64,000 nt of DNA, taken from NCBI RefSeq assembly GCF_900100115.1, contig NZ_FNKL01000003.1:744001-808000 (forward strand). The letters run 5' to 3'. Both the position numbers and the translations under genes were made by a program. The notes below the pieces were generated by a model that searched no databases, was not told the origin of the DNA, and saw only the letters and a list, made by a program, of their open reading frames with translations. This DNA comes from Chryseobacterium soldanellicola (GTDB lineage: Bacteria; Bacteroidota; Bacteroidia; Flavobacteriales; Weeksellaceae). Positions 8,649-16,822 of this stretch are shown in pieces. Within the stretch, counting starts at the first letter, position 1. Each line of letters opens with the position of its first letter.

Positions 8649-8656
8649 TATCTTTG
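8649..8656 (+). promoter_or_regulatory. -7 element of dinB, very close to the start codon
   Basis: TATCTTTG fits TAnnTTTG exactly and ends 4 nt before the dinB ATG. If it is used, transcription would begin at or just inside the start codon. No TTG lies at the preferred distance upstream. Confidence 0.4.
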
Positions 8657-8660
8657 TGAT

Positions 8661-9758
8661 ATGGATTCTCCTTTTCCCATCCGCAAAATTATTCATGTTG
8701 ATATGGATGCATTTTATGCTTCCGTGGAGCAGCATGACAATCCGGCATTGAAGGGAAAGCCAATTGCAGTGGGCGGTGAGCACAGAGGTGTTGTTTCTGC
8801 GGCAAGCTATGAAGCGAGAAAATTTGGAGTCCGTTCTGCGATGTCCAGCAAAATTGCAAAAGAAAAATGCCCGCAGCTTATATTTGTTCCGCCGCATTTT
8901 GCCCGTTATAAAGAAATTTCGAGAAAAATCCGGGAAATATTTTATGAATATACAGATTTGGTCGAGCCTTTGTCTTTAGATGAAGCCTATCTCGATGTTA
9001 CCGAAAATAAAAAAGATATAGAATCTGCCAATCAGATTGCAAAGGAAATCCGGCAAAAAATATTTGAGCAAACAGGTTTAACGGCTTCTGCAGGAATTTC
9101 CGTGAATAAATTTTTAGCAAAAGTTGCTTCTGATATTAATAAACCAAATGGACAAAAAACCATTCATCCCGATAAAATTGAAAGTTTTTTAGAAGAATTG
9201 CCTGTTGAAAAATTTTACGGCGTAGGAAAAGTTACGGCTAACAAAATGTTTAGTTTAGGCATTTATAAAGGAAAAGATTTAAAAAAGCGCTCCATTGAAG
9301 ATCTTACCAGATTGTTTGGAAAATCCGGGGGATATTATTATAATGTCGTCCGCGGAATTCACAATTCAGAAGTAAAACCTCACCGGATCCAAAAAAGCGT
9401 TGCCGTAGAAAGAACATTTTTTGAAGACCTTTCGGACGAACAGCAAATCAACGAAAAATTAGAAAGCCTAAGCCAGGAGCTTCATCAAAGGCTTCAGAAA
9501 AATAATATTCTCGGCCGCAGTTTAACCTTAAAAATTAAATACAAAGATTTTTCACTTTTCACAAGAAGTCTTACCAAAGAAGACTATTTTTCTTCACCCG
9601 AGCAGTACTTTAATACCGGAAAAAAGCTCTGGGAACTCCGACCATTCGATAAAGCCGTTCGCCTGCTGGGTTTATCGCTTTCACAACTTAATACGGAGGA
9701 GAAAAAACAGATTTCCGTTCAACTAAAAATCCCGTTTGAGGAATTTGATGATCAATAG
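8661..9758 (+). CDS. dinB: DNA polymerase IV (Y-family)
   Basis: A 365-residue error-prone translesion polymerase. The N-terminal VDMDAFYASVEQ gives the first metal-binding Asp, and SLDEAYLDV (about residues 106-114) gives the second catalytic Asp/Glu pair. SAGISVNKFLAKVASDINKP and the FYGVGKVTANKM helix-hairpin-helix follow. The little-finger domain covers roughly 240-350. The C-terminus reaches KIPFEEFDDQ, where I see no canonical QLxLF-type clamp motif, although LLGLSLSQL lies shortly before. The ATG at 8661 gives the normal short leader peptide before the DMD motif. It overlaps a possible -7 box, so the mRNA may be leaderless. Confidence 0.93.
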   Translation: MDSPFPIRKIIHVDMDAFYASVEQHDNPALKGKPIAVGGEHRGVVSAASYEARKFGVRSAMSSKIAKEKCPQLIFVPPHFARYKEISRKIREIFYEYTDLVEPLSLDEAYLDVTENKKDIESANQIAKEIRQKIFEQTGLTASAGISVNKFLAKVASDINKPNGQKTIHPDKIESFLEELPVEKFYGVGKVTANKMFSLGIYKGKDLKKRSIEDLTRLFGKSGGYYYNVVRGIHNSEVKPHRIQKSVAVERTFFEDLSDEQQINEKLESLSQELHQRLQKNNILGRSLTLKIKYKDFSLFTRSLTKEDYFSSPEQYFNTGKKLWELRPFDKAVRLLGLSLSQLNTEEKKQISVQLKIPFEEFDDQ

Positions 9759-9801
9759 TGAAAAATTTTCACTAAATTGTAAAGACCAAATTAAAAAATT
9801 T

Positions 9802-11274
9802 ATGAACCAAACGATGATTCAATTTTTCCACTGGTATTCGCAAGGAGATGGAAAATTATGGCAAGAAGCAGAAAAACAGGCAAAATATTTATCACAATTA
9901 GGAATTACGGCAGTTTGGTTTCCGCCAGCCTATAAAGGGACTTCCGGCGGATATTCTATTGGCTATGACGCGTATGATCTGTTCGATCTCGGTGAGTTTG
10001 ACCAAAAAGGAAGCATTCCCACAAAATACGGAACTAAAGATGATTATTTAAAAGCCATTAAAGCTTTAAAAAAAGAAAATATTCAGGTAATTGTGGATAT
10101 TGTTTTAGGACATAAAGCCGGGGGCGATGAGCTGGAAACTTTTAAAGCCGTAAAAGTAGATGAAGAAAACCGTGAAAAAATAATTTCCGGCGAAATAGAA
10201 ATTCAATCCTATACCAAATTTACATTTCCGGGCCGGGGGAAAAAATATTCTGATTTTGAATGGAATTTTACCTGCTTCAGCGGTGTTGATTACGCCGAAG
10301 GAATGGATTCTCATATTTTTAAAATCAAAAATGAATACGGAACCGAATGGGAAGAAATGATCGATGACGAAAAAGGAAATTACGATTATTTAATGTATAA
10401 TGATATTGAACACCGTAATCCTCATGTGCGTGAAGAGCTGAATAACTGGGCAAAATGGTATTTTGACCAGACTGATTTTGACGGCGTAAGACTTGATGCC
10501 TTGAAACATATTTCCTTTGATTTCTATAAAGAATGGATTACGCTGATTCGCTCAAATTCAGGGAAAAATATTTTTGCTGTCGGCGAATATTGGGCTCCTG
10601 GATATTTAAATTTACTTCAAAAATATATTGAAGTCACTGAAGGCTGTATGAGCCTGTTTGACAGTTCATTACAAAATAATTTTCACAATGCATCCAAAGA
10701 AGGCGGTTCTTATGACTTAAGTAAAATTTTAGACGGAACACTTACGCAGGCAGATCCGCTTCATTCGGTAAGTCTCGTAGATAACCATGATACCCAGCCT
10801 TTACAGGATTTAGAAGCTCCTGTTGAGACTTGGTTTAAACCTTTAGCGTACGCATTAATTTTATTAAGGCAAGATGGCTATCCTTGTGTATTTTATCCCG
10901 ATTTGTATGGTGCCCATTATGTTGATAAAGACAAAGAAGGCAACGACCAGGAAATATTTTTAGATAAAGTTGATGGTATTGAAGAACTGCTAAAAGCCAG
11001 AAAAGATCACGCATACGGCGAGCAAAAAGATTATTTTGAAGACGCAAATTGTATCGGCTGGGTACGTGAGGGAGATGATGAACATTCGGGATGCGCAGTC
11101 GTTTTGAGTAATAAAGATGCTTACGAAAAACCTATGGAAATAGGTGAAAAATATATCGGGAAAGTATTTTATGACCTGCTTGGCAGATTTGACGAAAAAG
11201 TAACGATCGATGAAAATGGATGGGGAAATTTCCCTGTTCCTGCAGGAAATGTAAGTGTTTGGGTTGCTGAATAA
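9802..11274 (+). CDS. cytoplasmic alpha-amylase, GH13 family
   Basis: A 490-residue enzyme that hydrolyses internal alpha-1,4-glucan bonds. The GH13 signature regions are present: the VDIVLGHKAG block in place of the usual DxVxNH, GVRLDALKH with nucleophile Asp232, FAVGEYW with acid/base Glu262, and VDNHDTQP with the transition-state Asp330. The absence of a signal peptide and the start MNQTMIQFFHW match the intracellular liquefying amylases (GH13_5 type). The ATG at 9802 is preferred: an upstream in-frame TTG at 9736 would overlap dinB and add residues that the family lacks. The gene ends in a strong palindromic element. Confidence 0.9.
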   Translation: MNQTMIQFFHWYSQGDGKLWQEAEKQAKYLSQLGITAVWFPPAYKGTSGGYSIGYDAYDLFDLGEFDQKGSIPTKYGTKDDYLKAIKALKKENIQVIVDIVLGHKAGGDELETFKAVKVDEENREKIISGEIEIQSYTKFTFPGRGKKYSDFEWNFTCFSGVDYAEGMDSHIFKIKNEYGTEWEEMIDDEKGNYDYLMYNDIEHRNPHVREELNNWAKWYFDQTDFDGVRLDALKHISFDFYKEWITLIRSNSGKNIFAVGEYWAPGYLNLLQKYIEVTEGCMSLFDSSLQNNFHNASKEGGSYDLSKILDGTLTQADPLHSVSLVDNHDTQPLQDLEAPVETWFKPLAYALILLRQDGYPCVFYPDLYGAHYVDKDKEGNDQEIFLDKVDGIEELLKARKDHAYGEQKDYFEDANCIGWVREGDDEHSGCAVVLSNKDAYEKPMEIGEKYIGKVFYDLLGRFDEKVTIDENGWGNFPVPAGNVSVWVAE

Positions 11275-11277
11275 ATA

Positions 11278-11353
11278 TAAACACAAATATCACTAATGCT
11301 TTCACAAATGACACTATTATTTGTGGAAATTTAAATTGTGATATTTGTGTTTA
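11278..11353. repeat. palindromic element, copy A (right of amylase gene)
   Basis: A 76-bp element with a perfect 16-bp terminal inverted repeat (TAAACACAAATATCAC at 11278-11293 and its complement at 11338-11353). A nested inner hairpin (TTTCACAAAT / ATTTGTGGAAA) sits inside. It lies between the convergent amylase and carboxylesterase genes, so it may also terminate transcription. A related element lies at 12740-12817 on the other side of the esterase gene. Confidence 0.7.
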
Positions 11354-11361
11354 AATCAAAA

Positions 11362-12690
11362 CTAAATCTTTCGGAGTTCCAGCATTTCCGGTCTTTCTGA
11401 AGTATCGGAAATATTTCCTGTTCGCGCAAATTCTGCCCAGATTGAGCGGAGCTTTTTTCCATTTTCCTGAATATATTCCCATGGAACATCTTTTAGCAGC
11501 TCAGAAGATTCCCAGGCTGATTTATTTTCAAAAATAAAAGGTAAATCAATACAGTGAGACGCTCCGATAGGATTATTTTTTAAGGTTGAATGAATTTTAA
11601 ACCTATAAATATTGCCTCCACCTTCTGCATAATTTTGAGCAAAAATATTGGCAGGCTTTTCATAGATGGATTCCGTTGTTTTTCGGACAATCTTATCGAG
11701 AATTGTATTATTTAAATAGGTGTAAAAACCTGTTTCTGCGGTTTTTACATAAAAAGCAGTTTCATCATGATTTAAGCCAATCAAAACATCATATTTTGAA
11801 GCATTTTCTCTCCATTTTTCAAGCGATTCTTCTTCTTTACATAATGGAGCATGGCCATATTGTAAGCAAAAAGGCATTGAAGTTTTTAAACCATATTTCA
11901 AGAATGACGGTAAAAATTTCACATAACTTTCTGTCATTTTCAAAGCCTCTTTTTCCTCTTTTAAAAATTCCGTTCTTTGAAAAAATTCAGCGGACATTTT
12001 TTGTCTTTTATGTCGGAAACCCAATGGTGCACTCTGAATAATCACACGGTGAAACAAATTCTCAGCTCCTTCAGAAATCATAAGATGTGCGATAGCATCG
12101 CCACCAGAAGATTGTCCGAAAAGCGTAATATTTTCATTGTTTCCTCCAAAACTATTTATGTTTTTCTTAATCCATTGTAAAGCTTCAATGATGTCGAATA
12201 AACCAAGATTGGCCGGCCTGTTTTCATTTCCGCCCAGAAATCCGAAAAGCCCTAGCCGATAGGAAACAGAGACCACAATAATATTTTGCTCCTTCACCCA
12301 AACTGAAGGATCGGAAGTCGGAAGATCACCACAGCCAATTTCGTAAGAACCGCCGTGAATCCAGACTACAACGGGTAATTTTTCATGTTCGTTATAATTT
12401 TCGGGGCGTGTTACGGTTAGAAATTGAGTAGATTCTTCTGCCTCAAATTTTTCAAGATCAGTTTTTCCGATTAATCTCTCTAAAAGCGGACTGATATTTT
12501 GCGGACAAACGGGTGTTTTATCTAAAATTTCTTCAGACTCTGCGGATTTTAATGGAATTGGTTTTTTAAACCTTTCAGATCTGGCATACCGGATACTTTT
12601 AGCTTTGATAACGCCATTATCTTTTAATGCTAAAATTTTTCCAAAAGGTGTGTGAAAAGTATGTGTCCTTATATTTTGCCGTGTTGTCAT
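11362..12690 (-). CDS. type B carboxylesterase
   Basis: A 442-residue carboxylesterase/lipase-family hydrolase. The oxyanion-hole motif VVVWIHGGSYEIG lies at about residues 107-119, and the nucleophile elbow GQSSGG has the catalytic Ser at about 194. A late ASHCIDLPF block supplies the catalytic His. The para-nitrobenzyl-esterase architecture (SVSYRLGLFGFL, NLGLFDIIEALQWI) is intact. It is shorter than the usual 490-550 residues and lacks a signal peptide, so it is probably cytoplasmic. Related palindromic repeats flank the gene on both sides, which may mark past mobility of the gene. Confidence 0.88.
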   Translation of the reverse strand: MTTRQNIRTHTFHTPFGKILALKDNGVIKAKSIRYARSERFKKPIPLKSAESEEILDKTPVCPQNISPLLERLIGKTDLEKFEAEESTQFLTVTRPENYNEHEKLPVVVWIHGGSYEIGCGDLPTSDPSVWVKEQNIIVVSVSYRLGLFGFLGGNENRPANLGLFDIIEALQWIKKNINSFGGNNENITLFGQSSGGDAIAHLMISEGAENLFHRVIIQSAPLGFRHKRQKMSAEFFQRTEFLKEEKEALKMTESYVKFLPSFLKYGLKTSMPFCLQYGHAPLCKEEESLEKWRENASKYDVLIGLNHDETAFYVKTAETGFYTYLNNTILDKIVRKTTESIYEKPANIFAQNYAEGGGNIYRFKIHSTLKNNPIGASHCIDLPFIFENKSAWESSELLKDVPWEYIQENGKKLRSIWAEFARTGNISDTSERPEMLELRKI

Positions 12691-12739
12691 TCAAAACAGA
12701 ATAAATGTTCACATTAAATTTAGTGATTTTTGAATTTAT

Positions 12740-12817
12740 TAAACACAAATTTCAAAATTTTAAGCACGAATATTCACAAATACAGTAAATATCAATATTA
12801 TGAAAATATTTGTGTTA
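12740..12817. repeat. palindromic element, copy B (left of AraC gene)
   Basis: Termini AACACAAAT (12742-12750) and ATTTGTGTT (12808-12816) are exact inverted repeats, and the interior again contains TTCACAAATA. Compared with the reverse complement of copy A at 11278-11353, the two share TAAACACAAAT ends, an AATTT block and the central CACAAATA. They look like diverged members of one element family. Confidence 0.6.
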
Positions 12818-12843
12818 TTCATATTTAAAGACAATCTAAAAAC

Positions 12844-13746
12844 TTAGTTTAGAGCTTTATACTCACTTGGGGAAACACCGACTTTAGTTTTGAACAGGCG
12901 CGTAAAATGCTGTGGATACCTGAAGCCCAGATCATAAGAAATTTCACTGATGGATTTTTCGGGATTAAAAATCTGTTCTTTTGCGACATCGATCAATTTA
13001 TTATGAATGAATTCCTGTGCTGAAATTCCCAATTCTTTTTTAATAATGTCTCCAAAATAATTTGCCGAAAGATTGAGTTGTTCGGCAAAATAATTGACCA
13101 TCGGGAAACCAAGATTCTTAGGCTTTTCAGATTTTAAATATTCATCCAAAAGATTTTCAAACTTACCGATAACTCCCTGATTAACATGATCTCTTGTAAT
13201 GAACTGTCGATCGTAAAAACGCATACAGTAATTTAAAAACAACTCGATATTGTTAACAATTAATGACTTGCTGTGCTTGTCAATGGCTTGCCCAAGTTCG
13301 TGTTTGATATTTTTAAAACATTCTAAAATAATCTCTCTTTCCTTTTCTGAAAGGTGTAAAGCTTCATGCACTTCATAAGAGAAAAAGTTGTAATCTTTTA
13401 TATTTTTACCAAGATTAGTCCCTTTTATTAGATCAGGATGAAATATCAATGCAAAACCTGCAGGCTGAATAAATTTTCCTTCATTATAAATCCCGTAGGT
13501 TTGTCCGGGAGCAATAAAAACCAATGTACCTTCCTGATAATCATAGCTGTTTTTACCATATTGCATATCTCCACACATGACATCTTTCAGGAAAACCGTA
13601 TAAAAACCAAAAGTTCTTCTAAACTGACAAATAGGATCAGATTTTGAAAAATCAATTACACTCACCAATGGATGTAATGTCTCGTGATTCGCCATTTTAT
13701 TATATTCTGAAACGCTATTATAAACTTCAATCTCCTGATTTTGCAT
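12844..13746 (-). CDS. AraC-family transcription regulator
   Basis: A 300-residue regulator. The N-terminal half (about residues 25-170) looks like a cupin-type sensor (GTLVFIAPGQTYGIYNEG). The C-terminal 100 residues hold the two AraC helix-turn-helix units: NLSANYFGDIIKKELGISAQEF, then SISEISYDLGFRYPQHFTRLFK, with the family ending VGVSPSEYKAL. It is divergent from the cupin and alcohol dehydrogenase genes. Regulation of that pair is a natural inference because such genes are often AraC targets in this arrangement. Confidence 0.88.
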   Translation of the reverse strand: MQNQEIEVYNSVSEYNKMANHETLHPLVSVIDFSKSDPICQFRRTFGFYTVFLKDVMCGDMQYGKNSYDYQEGTLVFIAPGQTYGIYNEGKFIQPAGFALIFHPDLIKGTNLGKNIKDYNFFSYEVHEALHLSEKEREIILECFKNIKHELGQAIDKHSKSLIVNNIELFLNYCMRFYDRQFITRDHVNQGVIGKFENLLDEYLKSEKPKNLGFPMVNYFAEQLNLSANYFGDIIKKELGISAQEFIHNKLIDVAKEQIFNPEKSISEISYDLGFRYPQHFTRLFKTKVGVSPSEYKALN

Positions 13747-13768
13747 GAAATACCTTTTTAAACTTATT

Positions 13769-13776
13769 CAAAATTA
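13769..13776 (-). promoter_or_regulatory. -7 element of the AraC regulator gene
   Basis: On the minus strand this reads TAATTTTG, a full match to TAnnTTTG, 23 nt upstream of the AraC-type ATG. No TTG was found at the preferred distance, so activity may need a helper protein. Confidence 0.45.
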
Positions 13777-13877
13777 CCACTTTCTTCCGTACCTTTTATG
13801 CTGTCGGTAAAATTGGTAAATCATTCCGTAATTTATATAAGTGCTGCTAATTTAAAAGTATCGACTTTTGCATTGTT

Positions 13878-14288
13878 ATGGAAACATTTAATACAAACAT
13901 TTTTCCAAAAGGAGAAAAAGCTCCCTCTGAATATTTTTCAGGCGGAACTGCATGGATACAGATTTTAAAGCCTAATGCAGATGAACTGAACTGCCAGATC
14001 GGGAACGTAATTTTTGAACCACGCTGCAGAAATAACTGGCATTCTCATGGCGGCGGACAGATTTTAATTGTAACTTCAGGAACAGGATTTTATCAGGAAA
14101 AAGGTAAGCCTGCTCAAATTTTGAAAGCGGGAGATGTCGTGAATATACCTCCTGATATTATTCACTGGCATGGTGCAAGTCCGGATAGTGAGTTTATCCA
14201 TATTGCTATTAATCCCAATACTCAAAACGGTATTGTAGAATGGCTGGAACCGGTAACTGACGAAGAATATAACAACTTATCAATTTAA
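13878..14288 (+). CDS. cupin-domain protein
   Basis: A 136-residue single-domain cupin. The metal-binding first motif is seen in NNWHSHGGGQILIVTSG (two His, then the Gln/Glu position). The second motif is GDVVNIPPDIIHWHGA with the last His. Proteins of this size are often carboxymuconolactone-decarboxylase-associated or quercetinase-like and bind a metal. The exact reaction is unknown. It lies 23 nt ahead of the alcohol dehydrogenase gene on the same strand, so the two form an operon. A near-consensus GACTTTTG lies just upstream. Confidence 0.85.
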   Translation: METFNTNIFPKGEKAPSEYFSGGTAWIQILKPNADELNCQIGNVIFEPRCRNNWHSHGGGQILIVTSGTGFYQEKGKPAQILKAGDVVNIPPDIIHWHGASPDSEFIHIAINPNTQNGIVEWLEPVTDEEYNNLSI

Positions 14289-14311
14289 ACTAATACTTAA
14301 TTAAAAAGCAA

Positions 14312-15364
14312 ATGAACACATTTACAGTAAAAGCTTTCGGAGCAGAGTCGGCAACGGCAGACTTAAAAGAAATGAATATTGAGAGAAGAGAAACAACGCC
14401 CAAAGACGTAGAAATTGAAATTCTATATTGCGGAGTTTGCCATTCTGATCTTCACACGGCACGCAATGACTGGGGCGGAGCAATGTATCCTGCAGTTCCT
14501 GGGCACGAAATTGTTGGGAGAATTACAAAAATCGGTGACGAGGTAACAAAATTCAAAGTCGGTGATTTGGCGGCAGTAGGTTGTATGGTTGATTCTTGCG
14601 GACATTGTGAAAGCTGTAAGCATGATTTAGAGCAATATTGTTTAAACGGATTTACAGGAACTTACAACGGAAAAGACGTGCATCTGGGAGGTCACACTTT
14701 TGGTGGTTATTCTCAAAAAGTAGTTGTAACGGAAGGTTTTGTTTTAAAAGTGCCTGAAAACTTAGATTTAGCCGCAGTTGCACCACTTCTTTGCGCAGGT
14801 ATTACAACCTGGTCACCGTTGAGACACTGGAACGTTGGTCCAAATTCTAAAGTGGCGGTTGTAGGTCTTGGAGGTTTAGGACATATGGCGATCAAATTAG
14901 CAAAAGGTTTGGGGGCTGAAGTAACTTTATTCTCAAGAACTCCGGGAAAAACTGAAGACGCAAAACAGTTAGGTGCCGATCACGTAGTTATTTCTACAGA
15001 CGATGCTCAAATGGAATCCGTAAAAGGAAAATATGATTTAATTATCGACACCGTTCCTTATGTACATGATGTAAATCCTTATGTATCAACATTAAATATC
15101 AACGGAACTTTAGTTGTCGTAGGATATTTAGGAGGTTTGGAACCAATTTTACAGACAGTTCCGATGATCATGGGAAGAAGATCTGTGGCTGGTTCTGTAA
15201 TCGGTGGTATCGCTGAAACTCAGGAAATGCTGGACTTCTGTGGAGAGCACAATATTGTTTCAGAAATTGAATTAATTAAAATGCAGGATATCAACGAAGC
15301 GTACGAAAGAATGCTGAAAAGCGACGTGAGATACCGTTTCGTGATTGATATGCAATCTTTATAA
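14312..15364 (+). CDS. zinc-dependent alcohol dehydrogenase (CAD/YahK-like)
   Basis: A 350-residue medium-chain dehydrogenase that interconverts alcohols and aldehydes with NAD(P)H. The catalytic zinc site is in CGVCHSDLH with the following PGHEIVG. The structural zinc cysteines are in CGHCESCKHDLEQYC. The nucleotide-binding GLGGLGHMA lies at about residues 187-195. LFSRTPGK after the second strand, with Ser/Arg in place of an acidic residue, suggests NADPH. The protein resembles cinnamyl-alcohol-dehydrogenase-like YahK/AdhC enzymes. It is second in an operon with the cupin and ends in an intrinsic terminator. Confidence 0.92.
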   Translation: MNTFTVKAFGAESATADLKEMNIERRETTPKDVEIEILYCGVCHSDLHTARNDWGGAMYPAVPGHEIVGRITKIGDEVTKFKVGDLAAVGCMVDSCGHCESCKHDLEQYCLNGFTGTYNGKDVHLGGHTFGGYSQKVVVTEGFVLKVPENLDLAAVAPLLCAGITTWSPLRHWNVGPNSKVAVVGLGGLGHMAIKLAKGLGAEVTLFSRTPGKTEDAKQLGADHVVISTDDAQMESVKGKYDLIIDTVPYVHDVNPYVSTLNINGTLVVVGYLGGLEPILQTVPMIMGRRSVAGSVIGGIAETQEMLDFCGEHNIVSEIELIKMQDINEAYERMLKSDVRYRFVIDMQSL

Positions 15365-15382
15365 TTCTCGTTTATTTTTAAT

Positions 15383-15412
15383 AAAGGCTCTTCATTTTGG
15401 GGAGTCTTTTTT
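15383..15412 (+). terminator. intrinsic terminator after the alcohol dehydrogenase gene
   Basis: AAAGGCTC pairs with GAGTCTTT (one G-T pair) around an 11-nt loop and is followed by a T-run. It closes the cupin/dehydrogenase operon just before the convergent HxlR gene. Confidence 0.75.
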
Positions 15413-15424
15413 ATTTTCTGCTTT

Positions 15425-15793
15425 TTATTTGCAATTATACTTTCCTTCCATATCTTTAAATGCCCATTCTGCCATTGAATGGATGACGGGAATTAATCCT
15501 TTTCCGCCTTCGCTTAATTCATAAGTTACATGTGGCGGAACAACCGCTTTTGCCGTTCTTATGACTAATCCGTCGTTTTCCAATTGTTTTAAATGCTGAA
15601 TTAACATTTTTTCTGTTACCGCCGGAATAGCTCGTTTCAATTCGCTGTATCGTTTATCACCATTCGAAAGATGATATAAAATAATGGGTTTCCAGAATCC
15701 GCCGATTTTTTCCATGACGTAAGTTACGGGACAGGAATCCAGTGCATATTTCTTATTCTGCTGAATCGTAGAGCTTTCTTTAATTGCTGTCAT
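15425..15793 (-). CDS. HxlR-family transcription regulator
   Basis: A 122-residue winged-helix regulator. The HxlR/DUF24 pattern is clear: CPVTYVMEKIGGFWKPIIL, RYSELKRAIPAVTEKML, LKQLENDGLV, VTYELSEGGKGL. Cys21 sits in the N-terminal CPV position used for redox or electrophile sensing in related proteins such as YodB and HypR (family knowledge). It is divergent from an NmrA-like oxidoreductase gene. The shared promoter region holds a palindrome overlapping both promoters, which suggests it represses both. Confidence 0.9.
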   Translation of the reverse strand: MTAIKESSTIQQNKKYALDSCPVTYVMEKIGGFWKPIILYHLSNGDKRYSELKRAIPAVTEKMLIQHLKQLENDGLVIRTAKAVVPPHVTYELSEGGKGLIPVIHSMAEWAFKDMEGKYNCK

Positions 15794-15812
15794 AATACAT
15801 ACTTTAGGGTAA

Positions 15813-15834
15813 GTACTTGTATAAAAGTAAGTAC
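15813..15834. promoter_or_regulatory. candidate HxlR operator
   Basis: GTACTT (15813-15818) and AAGTAC (15829-15834) form an exact inverted repeat with a 10-nt spacer. It spans the region between the -33 and -7 boxes of the NmrA promoter and touches the -7 box of the HxlR promoter. This is the expected place for a dimeric winged-helix repressor; binding is inferred. Confidence 0.5.
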
Positions 15835-15847
15835 AAATATAACTTTG
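15817..15847 (+). promoter_or_regulatory. NmrA-like gene promoter (TTG-N20-TAACTTTG)
   Basis: TTG at 15817-15819 and TAACTTTG at 15840-15847 match the Bacteroidota consensus with 20-nt spacing. The TTG is in frame with the downstream gene and could be mistaken for its start codon. The true start is the ATG at 15874. Confidence 0.7.
15834..15841 (-). promoter_or_regulatory. -7 element of the HxlR gene
   Basis: On the minus strand this reads TATATTTG, a full consensus match about 40 nt upstream of the HxlR ATG. It overlaps by two bases the opposite-strand -7 box at 15840-15847, so the two promoters cannot easily be occupied together. Confidence 0.55.
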
Positions 15848-15873
15848 TTCTCAGAAATAAAAAAATATTTATT

Positions 15874-16758
15874 ATGAAAATTGTAATCACAGGTTCATTA
15901 GGAAATGTAGCAAAACCATTAGCTCAACAGTTAATCAACGAAGGACATGATATTACCGTAATCAGCAGCAACGAATCTAAAAAAAGTGAAATTGAAACTT
16001 TAGGTGCAAAAGCAGCAATCGGTTCGATTACAGATTTAGATTTTTTAGTTAATACTTTTAACGGAGCGGATGTTGCATTTTTAATGACACCTCCGAATAT
16101 GGGACCTGAAAATGTTGTTGAAAACACCATTAATGCAGGAAAAAATTATGCAGAAGCTATCCAGCAAACAGGATTGAAAAGAGTTGTCATGCTGAGCAGT
16201 ATCGGCGCTGATTCTCCCGTTGAAAATGGTCCGATCAAAGGTCTTCATTTCATTGAGAAATTCTACAATGCGCTGGAAAATACTTCTGTAACTTTTCTTA
16301 GAGCAGGATATTTTTATATTAATTTCTTTAATGACATTCCGATGATTAAAAATGCCGGAATTATTGGCGGAAATTATCCCGGAGATGTAAAAATTCCTTT
16401 AGTCCATCCCGTTGATATTGCCAAAGCTGCTGCAGAAGAATTGGTGAAACATTCTGAAGCCAAAAATGTAAGGTATATTGTAAGTGATATCCGCCCGGCC
16501 TCAGATCTTGCAAAAGTTTTCGGTTCTGCAATTGGAAAACCTGAATTACCGTGGATTGAATTTAAGGATGAAGATTCTCTAAACGGAATGCTTCAGGCTG
16601 GTCTTCCACAGGAAATGGCTGAATTATACACCGAAATGGGATTAGGTTTGAGAAAAGGCATTGTTCAAAAGGATTTTATTGAACATGGTTCTCCAGTTGA
16701 TGGTGAGGTTAAATTAGAGGATTTTGCGAAGGAGTTTTCGGATAAATTTAATTCTTGA
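15874..16758 (+). CDS. NmrA-like NAD(P)-binding oxidoreductase
   Basis: A 294-residue atypical short-chain dehydrogenase of the NmrA/HSCARG type. The N-terminal VITGSLGNVAKPLAQQL is the glycine-rich nucleotide-binding loop. VVMLSSIGAD, AGYFYINF and the VHPVDIAKAAAEEL block are typical of the family, which includes quinone oxidoreductases (QorB-like) and redox sensors. The ATG at 15874 gives a standard N-terminus. Divergent pairing with an HxlR regulator is a common arrangement for quinone- or electrophile-responsive reductases, so a role in quinone or aldehyde stress is plausible. Confidence 0.88.
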   Translation: MKIVITGSLGNVAKPLAQQLINEGHDITVISSNESKKSEIETLGAKAAIGSITDLDFLVNTFNGADVAFLMTPPNMGPENVVENTINAGKNYAEAIQQTGLKRVVMLSSIGADSPVENGPIKGLHFIEKFYNALENTSVTFLRAGYFYINFFNDIPMIKNAGIIGGNYPGDVKIPLVHPVDIAKAAAEELVKHSEAKNVRYIVSDIRPASDLAKVFGSAIGKPELPWIEFKDEDSLNGMLQAGLPQEMAELYTEMGLGLRKGIVQKDFIEHGSPVDGEVKLEDFAKEFSDKFNS

Positions 16759-16768
16759 TTTTTCAATT

Positions 16769-16807
16769 CAAAAGTTTCGGCGAGCCAAAGGCTCGCCGAA
16801 ACTTTTG
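16769..16807. repeat. long perfect hairpin, likely bidirectional terminator or REP unit
   Basis: A perfect 18-bp stem (arms 16769-16786 and 16790-16807) closes on an AAA loop. It is GC-rich (GGCGAGCC core) in AT-rich surroundings, between convergent genes. It should stop transcription from both sides. Its composition suggests an interspersed repeat unit. Confidence 0.75.
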
Positions 16808-16822
16808 ATTATTTTATTGATA

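Noticed and set aside
9736..9801. TTG at 9736 as the start of the alpha-amylase
   Set aside because: It would overlap dinB and add residues absent from the family. The ATG at 9802 gives the usual N-terminus.
15817..15873. TTG at 15817 as the start codon of the NmrA-like protein
   Set aside because: It coincides with the -33 element of the promoter TTG-N20-TAACTTTG, and the family N-terminus starts at MKIVITG (15874).
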